This document shows, one piece after another, positions 59,337 through 64,000 of a DNA stretch of 64,000 nt (its first letter is position 1; the number at the start of each line of letters is the position of its first letter). The DNA comes from Saccharomycodes ludwigii (lineage: Eukaryota > Ascomycota > Saccharomycetes > Saccharomycodales > Saccharomycodaceae). Made by a program: the position numbers and the translations under genes. The stretch is taken from contig NC_060202.1 of NCBI RefSeq assembly GCF_020623625.1, positions 452,501 to 516,500 of the forward strand, in the 5' to 3' direction. The notes under the pieces are model-generated. The model was not told the origin of the DNA, ran no database searches, and saw only the letters and a list, made by a program, of their open reading frames with translations.

Positions 59337-62150
59337 TCACAAACCTATTAACGACAATATACCTTTCCATAATATGAAAATTATCCAAATGATCCAAAAT
59401 AAAATCATGATTAAATACTCTAATATAAAATACCAAATTCTCTTTAATGCTCCATTGTTACCATTCTTATTCAATAACACAGATGGAATAAAAGCACTGT
59501 TTAAAAAGTTCCTGTTGTTATTATCGTTTATGGTATCATTTGAAGTACCAGTACCAGTATTTCTGTCAATACCGACGTTACCATTATTGCATTGCAAATT
59601 ATTGATGATAATCGACGCAGGCATATGGTTAATGGCGAAATTGGCACACATTTTCAACTTGAATGTTAAAGTGGTGTTGATTTCCGTGAGTGCGCTATCA
59701 GCGCTTAAAAACAAATCTTCAATCAAGTTTTGTGATGGTAACTTCAAATCTTTTGGTTTACAAAGAGGTAAATTGACAAATTTTTCTAAATTCTGTGACA
59801 CTTGGATCGTTTTATTTTGTAATCCACATCCCTCACATATCGTATTCAAGTCTTGTGTCTCTTTTAAGATGATTTTATTATAATTTAAATTGATTGTTTG
59901 ATTCTGGTGTAATAATAATTCGTTCATTGCTTTGTAATATAGTATATCTTGCCACTGCTGTTTTTTCTTGAAAATATCGTGATTGTTTTTCAAATCCACC
60001 AATGGGAAATCTGCATTGTTATCGCCCCTGCGTTCTTCTTCTTCAACATCCTCTATAAATTCTTCTTCTACTTCTTTAACAGACGGTATATTGTTATCAT
60101 CGTTTTCTTCTTCGCTCTCGGTGCTAGTACTACTAGCATCCCTTTTGTTATTATCCATAATATAATCTTGTTTACTTTTCTGAGTAAAAAAGTTGGAGTT
60201 ATTCCTAGTTTCCTGTTCTTCTTTGTCCAGCTCCTCTGTATAATCATTATGATCCTGGCTATCATCTGATGCGTTATGTTTCAATGTATCCTTTTGATTT
60301 TTGCCAGTGAATAACTTTCTAGTTTGTGCTAGTTTGGTCATATTATCAGTATCGTCTGTGAAATTTTCTGCCATTCCGGAAGTTCTTCTATTTTGCCAAT
60401 TTAGATCATTATATCTTTCATTGACACCAACAAACCACTTCCAAATCTTAACATTATTTGTAGCATTCTCGTCACTGTCCTTATTCTTATTATTCTTCTT
60501 CTTCTTCTTCTTCTTCTTCTTCTGTTCCTCTTTCTTCTTTTTTTCCCTTTTTGTGAAAATTTTTTTTTTCTTCTTCTGCATCTTCTTCCTATGTTTTAAA
60601 TGTCGATTAACATTGTTAATATGGCTGTATATGAAATTATCAGCACCATCATCACTATCACTAAAAGTAGCCTCAGAACTACTGGAGTTGCTATTGGAAT
60701 CATTGATATCACTATCAGAGATATCGCTGCTCATACTTTCTTCACTTATTTCATTTACTGCTTCCGAACTGTTGTCCTTTTTCTTGTTCTCCTCCTCTTC
60801 GCTATTGCAGTCGGCGTTATTAGTATGGAATTTATGACTATAAATATTGTGTACAGCAGAATGATTGAATTTACGGTTATAATGAGTTTCCGTTGAAGTA
60901 CTATCATCGCTACTTTCGCTATTATCAAACATTGTATTATAATGAGGCATTGAAAAATGGTGCTTGTGATAACGACGTGAACCAAACTTATGACTAAATT
61001 CTAAGACCGGAATTGGTGGTGGATCAGTAATTACATTGCTTTTTAAGTATGATACATGACCTTTGTGTAATTTCCTATTTCTAATAGTTTGCAATGGGTT
61101 ATAATACCCTTCAGTTTTGGTCAAAACCATGTAATAATATGTTAAATATGTTTGTATTTTAACAATTTTGGGCGTAATGACTACTTTTGGTGGAGACAGT
61201 ATATCTATATCATCCAAACCAATGCGAGCGCCATTATTGACCATAGAGTTAATTTTTAATGGCGGGTTGCCTTTATCGTCTGCGATACTATTGTTGCTAC
61301 CATTAGGACCAATATTCATTGATCCTTGAGTGTTAGAATTGACCATGTTATTATCTATGTGTATATCATTGTTGATAATGCTATTTTTATCCGAGGTATT
61401 AGCTAATGTTTCTAAGGAAAGGTCTTCTATATTTAAATCGGCTAATAGCTGCGGCTTGGTGTTGGTCAATAGCCATTTAGATAATTCACCTACATGTGTT
61501 GGTGATATTTCGCGATGTTGCTTTTGTCTTTGGGAGGATTTTCTATCATTTTTTTTTCTTTCTTTAATAATATCAGTTGTGTCATTCTTATGAGTGGTAC
61601 TGTTTTCATTATTAGCCGTTATTTCTTGTTCATTTTTAAAAACTGGTTTTTGTTCTAGTTCTGGTAATTCCTTCTCCGTATAATGATAGTCTTTCTTAAT
61701 ATTATTATAAGTTATCGATGGTTTATTTCTCGGTATTATTCTCCCATTGGAATCAGATCCACTTATATTGGAACTAGTGTTGCTAGTACTGCCAGTGCTG
61801 GTACTGCTACTACTATTTAAAACTTTAGTTTCTATGTAATGATTCTTTCTTAATTTTTTCTTATTGATGGTACTAGTAGTACTACCACTGGTATTGTTTA
61901 TACTGCTAATATTAAGACTACTGCTAGGTGCACTCTTATCCTCTGACAATATTGAAAAGTAGCTATTCCTTTTATGTTCCTTTTCTAGTCCTGTATCACA
62001 GTCTGATTCTTTGGGAGGCTGTGAAGTTGATAAAGATGAAGAGGTGGATCCCATGGTTCCTCTGGTTGTTATTAATGGTTGTTCCTCATTGCTGGTATGT
62101 TGCGTTTGTAATTGTTTGGATTTCTTTCTTTTCTTAATAAAGCCCTTCAT
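59337..62150 (-). CDS. MTC4: Mtc4-like protein (maintenance of telomere capping)
   Basis: The 937-residue protein corresponds by position and by its conserved block to Mtc4 (YBR255W, 694 aa), whose mechanism is unknown. The conserved central part is about 335-405 (VVITPKIVKIQTYLTYYYMVL, GYYNPLQTIRNRKLHKGHVSYL, PPPIPVLEFSHKFGSRRYH), and WKWFVGVNERYNDLNWQNRRT near 570. Much of the rest is Ser/Asn/Thr-rich, with a long Lys/Glu stretch (about 525-560, (AAG)n-type repeat). The C-terminus has a hydrophobic helix (YFILEYLIMILFWIIWIIFILW), probably a membrane anchor. The start is the ATG at 62148-62150 (MKGFIKKRKK); the seven codons before it lack an ATG. Confidence 0.8.
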   Translation of the reverse strand: MKGFIKKRKKSKQLQTQHTSNEEQPLITTRGTMGSTSSSLSTSQPPKESDCDTGLEKEHKRNSYFSILSEDKSAPSSSLNISSINNTSGSTTSTINKKKLRKNHYIETKVLNSSSSTSTGSTSNTSSNISGSDSNGRIIPRNKPSITYNNIKKDYHYTEKELPELEQKPVFKNEQEITANNENSTTHKNDTTDIIKERKKNDRKSSQRQKQHREISPTHVGELSKWLLTNTKPQLLADLNIEDLSLETLANTSDKNSIINNDIHIDNNMVNSNTQGSMNIGPNGSNNSIADDKGNPPLKINSMVNNGARIGLDDIDILSPPKVVITPKIVKIQTYLTYYYMVLTKTEGYYNPLQTIRNRKLHKGHVSYLKSNVITDPPPIPVLEFSHKFGSRRYHKHHFSMPHYNTMFDNSESSDDSTSTETHYNRKFNHSAVHNIYSHKFHTNNADCNSEEEENKKKDNSSEAVNEISEESMSSDISDSDINDSNSNSSSSEATFSDSDDGADNFIYSHINNVNRHLKHRKKMQKKKKKIFTKREKKKKEEQKKKKKKKKKNNKNKDSDENATNNVKIWKWFVGVNERYNDLNWQNRRTSGMAENFTDDTDNMTKLAQTRKLFTGKNQKDTLKHNASDDSQDHNDYTEELDKEEQETRNNSNFFTQKSKQDYIMDNNKRDASSTSTESEEENDDNNIPSVKEVEEEFIEDVEEEERRGDNNADFPLVDLKNNHDIFKKKQQWQDILYYKAMNELLLHQNQTINLNYNKIILKETQDLNTICEGCGLQNKTIQVSQNLEKFVNLPLCKPKDLKLPSQNLIEDLFLSADSALTEINTTLTFKLKMCANFAINHMPASIIINNLQCNNGNVGIDRNTGTGTSNDTINDNNNRNFLNSAFIPSVLLNKNGNNGALKRIWYFILEYLIMILFWIIWIIFILWKGILSLIGL

Positions 62151-62738
62151 AGTTAATTTAACATAGGTCAATTCTAAATTAATTTAGGATAATATTTTGT
62201 GAAATATGTGTATTTTATGTATATACTTCCTCACTCACTTTTATTAGAACGTTAATACAAATTCATCAAACAATCGTTTAGAATTAATGCTTTATTATTT
62301 AAATTTTTAACGGTAACAAAATATAGAAATGAATAGCTATAATATACTTACATAGAATCTTTTTTATTTTCTATTTATTCATATATTACTTTATTTCTAT
62401 GTATGTGTTTGTGGTTGTATATTATTGTGAATATAGTTAATATAATAATAATAACAGTGTTATTTTTTTCTGTAGTAAAAAGTGTCAATAAATTCCCTTG
62501 CCGAATTTTTTTTTTTTTTTTTTTTTTTTATTCTATTTTACTTTCCTTTTTTGATTAAAAAACAAAAATAAAATAAAATAAAACAAATGGACAAATTTTT
62601 TTTTTTTTTTTTTGATACAAATAATAAACGAAACTCATTTAAGCAAACCAGCCTGTATATTAGAATCACGTAGAACCCCGTTAGTATTTCAAACTAATCA
62701 CACAACAATACACCTAAAACATTATATTCTTATAAACC
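62151..62738. other. Divergent MTC4/TRS20 promoter
   Basis: It holds T24-class runs (62506-62529 and 62598-62613), (AAAAT)n near 62565-62583 and an (AAT)n patch at about 62442-62452. No gene or recognised factor site. Confidence 0.5.
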
Positions 62739-63326
62739 ATGAGCTCTGCCCAATATTTTGTTATAATAGCTAATGATCAAGATACACCTTTATACGAAGC
62801 GCAATTATCTAGTACCTCGTCAAACTCAGTTACAGAACTCTATCCATTTATAGCCAACTCTGCTTTAGACATAATTGAAGATTTACAATGGAGGACAAAT
62901 TCATCATCATCATCATTTAGCTCCTCTTCTTCAACTGGGTTCCCCATTTCATTCGGTAATGACAATGGTTTTAACGGCATTGGTAATCCTGGTAATACTG
63001 GTGGTTCCTCTTCGCCTTCCTTATTTTTTGGTGCAAAACAAAATAATAACTCCAAAGATCTTTTAGGTGCATCATATTTGGGTTTCATAGACCATTATTA
63101 TCAGTCTCCAATTTCGGCTTACATAACCTTTGGGAATACCAAATTCATTTTAATACATTCTTCAAATATGCCTATTAATGGCAACAATATCAAAGTTTTT
63201 TATCAACTAGTACACGAGTTATACCTAAAAACACTGATGAATCCATTTTATATAAATGGTTCAGCTATAAATTCACCCATGTTTGACGCAAAGGTGCGTG
63301 CTTTTGCAGCCAAATATTTAATATGA
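62739..63326 (+). CDS. TRS20: TRAPP complex subunit Trs20 (sedlin)
   Basis: The 195-residue longin-fold protein (S. cerevisiae 175) is a subunit of TRAPP complexes in ER-Golgi traffic and autophagy. The start SSAQYFVIIANDQDTPLYEAQL is the first sedlin strand-helix; LDIIEDLQW follows, then after a Ser/Gly/Asn-rich insertion of about 50 residues (53-105) the core resumes with YLGFIDHYYQSPISAYITFGNTKFILIH and ends LYLKTLMNPFYINGSAINSPMFDAKVRAFAAKYL, typical of sedlin. Neighbour MTC4 is as in YBR254C-YBR255W. Confidence 0.94.
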   Translation: MSSAQYFVIIANDQDTPLYEAQLSSTSSNSVTELYPFIANSALDIIEDLQWRTNSSSSSFSSSSSTGFPISFGNDNGFNGIGNPGNTGGSSSPSLFFGAKQNNNSKDLLGASYLGFIDHYYQSPISAYITFGNTKFILIHSSNMPINGNNIKVFYQLVHELYLKTLMNPFYINGSAINSPMFDAKVRAFAAKYLI

Positions 63327-63482
63327 TACAAGGGGAGAAAAACCTTGGATAGGTTAAGCTAATGTTACATTGTTGTTATTACTGTTATATATATATAATG
63401 TTTATGTAATATTATCAAATAAAAATACAAAATAAACTTTATTCAATATAATTTAAAAAAAGATATTGTAGATCATTTAATA

Positions 63483-64000
63483 TTAATCTGGACGGTTGAT
63501 ATCCGTTTTTTCTTGATTGGATATCCCTTTGGCTAATCGGGTTAATATACCCTTGAGTCTTTTACTATTGTGAATACCAGCAGTATTAGGCTCAAGTCCG
63601 TAGTTGATTTTAAGGGTATTTAACTGTTTTGACTGGATATTTGAAATAACTTTTAAATTTGAATTTATTAAATGAGATATTTCTTTAAATTTATCTAAAC
63701 GAAGCCGGAAATTTCTCTCTAGGTTCAAAGTTGGCAAAGGTATAATATTAGGCACCTCTTTAGCGTAGATATTTGGCGTTTTTGTGTTTTCTAGCATATT
63801 ATCATAATTTGGTTCCAATATTAAAAGTTTGCGCCACTGATCAATTTCTTTCTGTAACTGTAAGATCTTATAGTTCAATAATTTGACATTTTCTCTATTA
63901 CTTTTGTTTTTCAAATTCGGTATAAACACTTTTTTCATCTTATGTTTTTTATTGTTACCAATGTCTTCTAGAATATCACTTTTATTATTGTCCACTCCTA
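63483..64000 (-). CDS. DSN1: Probable kinetochore MIND subunit Dsn1, C-terminal part, cut by the window edge
   Basis: The frame is open from the right edge to the stop at 63483-63485, at least 171 codons, with no convincing start inside, so the N-terminus lies outside. Visible: a basic start (KKHKMKKVFIPNL), a heptad-like helix VKLLNYKILQLQKEIDQWRKLL at about 38-60, Pro-containing linkers, and a second helix (NFRLRLDKFKEISHLINSNLKVIS). The helix followed by a Trp and linker resembles the Dsn1/Mis13 C-terminal stalk. S. cerevisiae DSN1 (YIR010W) adjoins STS1 (YIR011C), and this strand is the expected one. The neighbour on the YBR side, SRB6, does not resemble it. This remains a moderate call. 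Confidence 0.5.
   Translation of the reverse strand, partial: GVDNNKSDILEDIGNNKKHKMKKVFIPNLKNKSNRENVKLLNYKILQLQKEIDQWRKLLILEPNYDNMLENTKTPNIYAKEVPNIIPLPTLNLERNFRLRLDKFKEISHLINSNLKVISNIQSKQLNTLKINYGLEPNTAGIHNSKRLKGILTRLAKGISNQEKTDINRPD

Overview
The window is nuclear DNA of an AT-rich budding yeast (Saccharomycotina). Supporting this: about 28 closely packed, mostly intronless genes with S. cerevisiae-type orthologues; introns with the strict yeast signals GTATGT and TACTAAC; a tRNA-Asn gene; Rap1-type sites at ribosomal protein genes; and very long A/T homopolymers between genes. Gene order indicates a lineage that did not undergo the whole-genome duplication, because neighbours split between S. 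cerevisiae chromosomes VI and IX (and II and IX) are interleaved here. A Saccharomycodes/Kluyveromyces-like yeast would fit; Saccharomycodes ludwigii is only a guess.

Layout. 1-3444: 5' part of a YGR122W-like gene, divergent from the ammonium permease MEP1. 3796-3869: tRNA-Asn(GTT). 4322-19104: IRR1/SCC3, EMC5, a small unknown gene, SSM4/DOA10 and ULP2, the S. cerevisiae YIL026-YIL031 block in inverted orientation. 19610-20656: the CDK PHO85. 21177-27111: TIM44, a small unknown gene, RPB3, HIS6, FAF1 (YIL022-YIL019). 28061-47143: PHO4, QCR6, RPL29, RRT5, RPL2, SMC2, MET10 (YFR034-YFR030). 47618-53700: VID28, SNL1 and a BAR1-like aspartyl protease (YIL017-YIL015). 54161-64000: RIB5, SQT1, STS1, RCF3, MTC4, TRS20 and the 3' part of a probable DSN1 (YBR256-YBR254 interleaved with YIR012-YIR010).

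Functional links: Pho85 and its classical substrate Pho4 are encoded about 7.4 kb apart, and the PHO4 promoter carries two CACGTGGG-type Pho4 boxes. Cohesin (IRR1), condensin (SMC2), kinetochore (probable DSN1) and SUMO protease (ULP2) genes are present but not obviously co-regulated. Promoters carry recognisable cis-elements: GATAAG at MEP1, MCB at IRR1, Cbf1 at MET10, URS1 plus MSE at RRT5, an alpha2-Mcm1-like operator at BAR1, CCAAT at QCR6 and Rap1 at RPL2 and RPL29.

The most unusual parts are an inferred 836-nt 5'UTR intron of RPL29 that holds a structured, less AT-rich island; a 16-bp tandem repeat in the RPL29 promoter; an 803-nt QCR6 intron with tandem acceptors; the large insertion inside the Ulp2 catalytic domain; and the BAR1 operator-like site. 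I found no mobile element, CRISPR array or viral sequence. Comparisons with S. cerevisiae rest on memory of that genome, not on a search.
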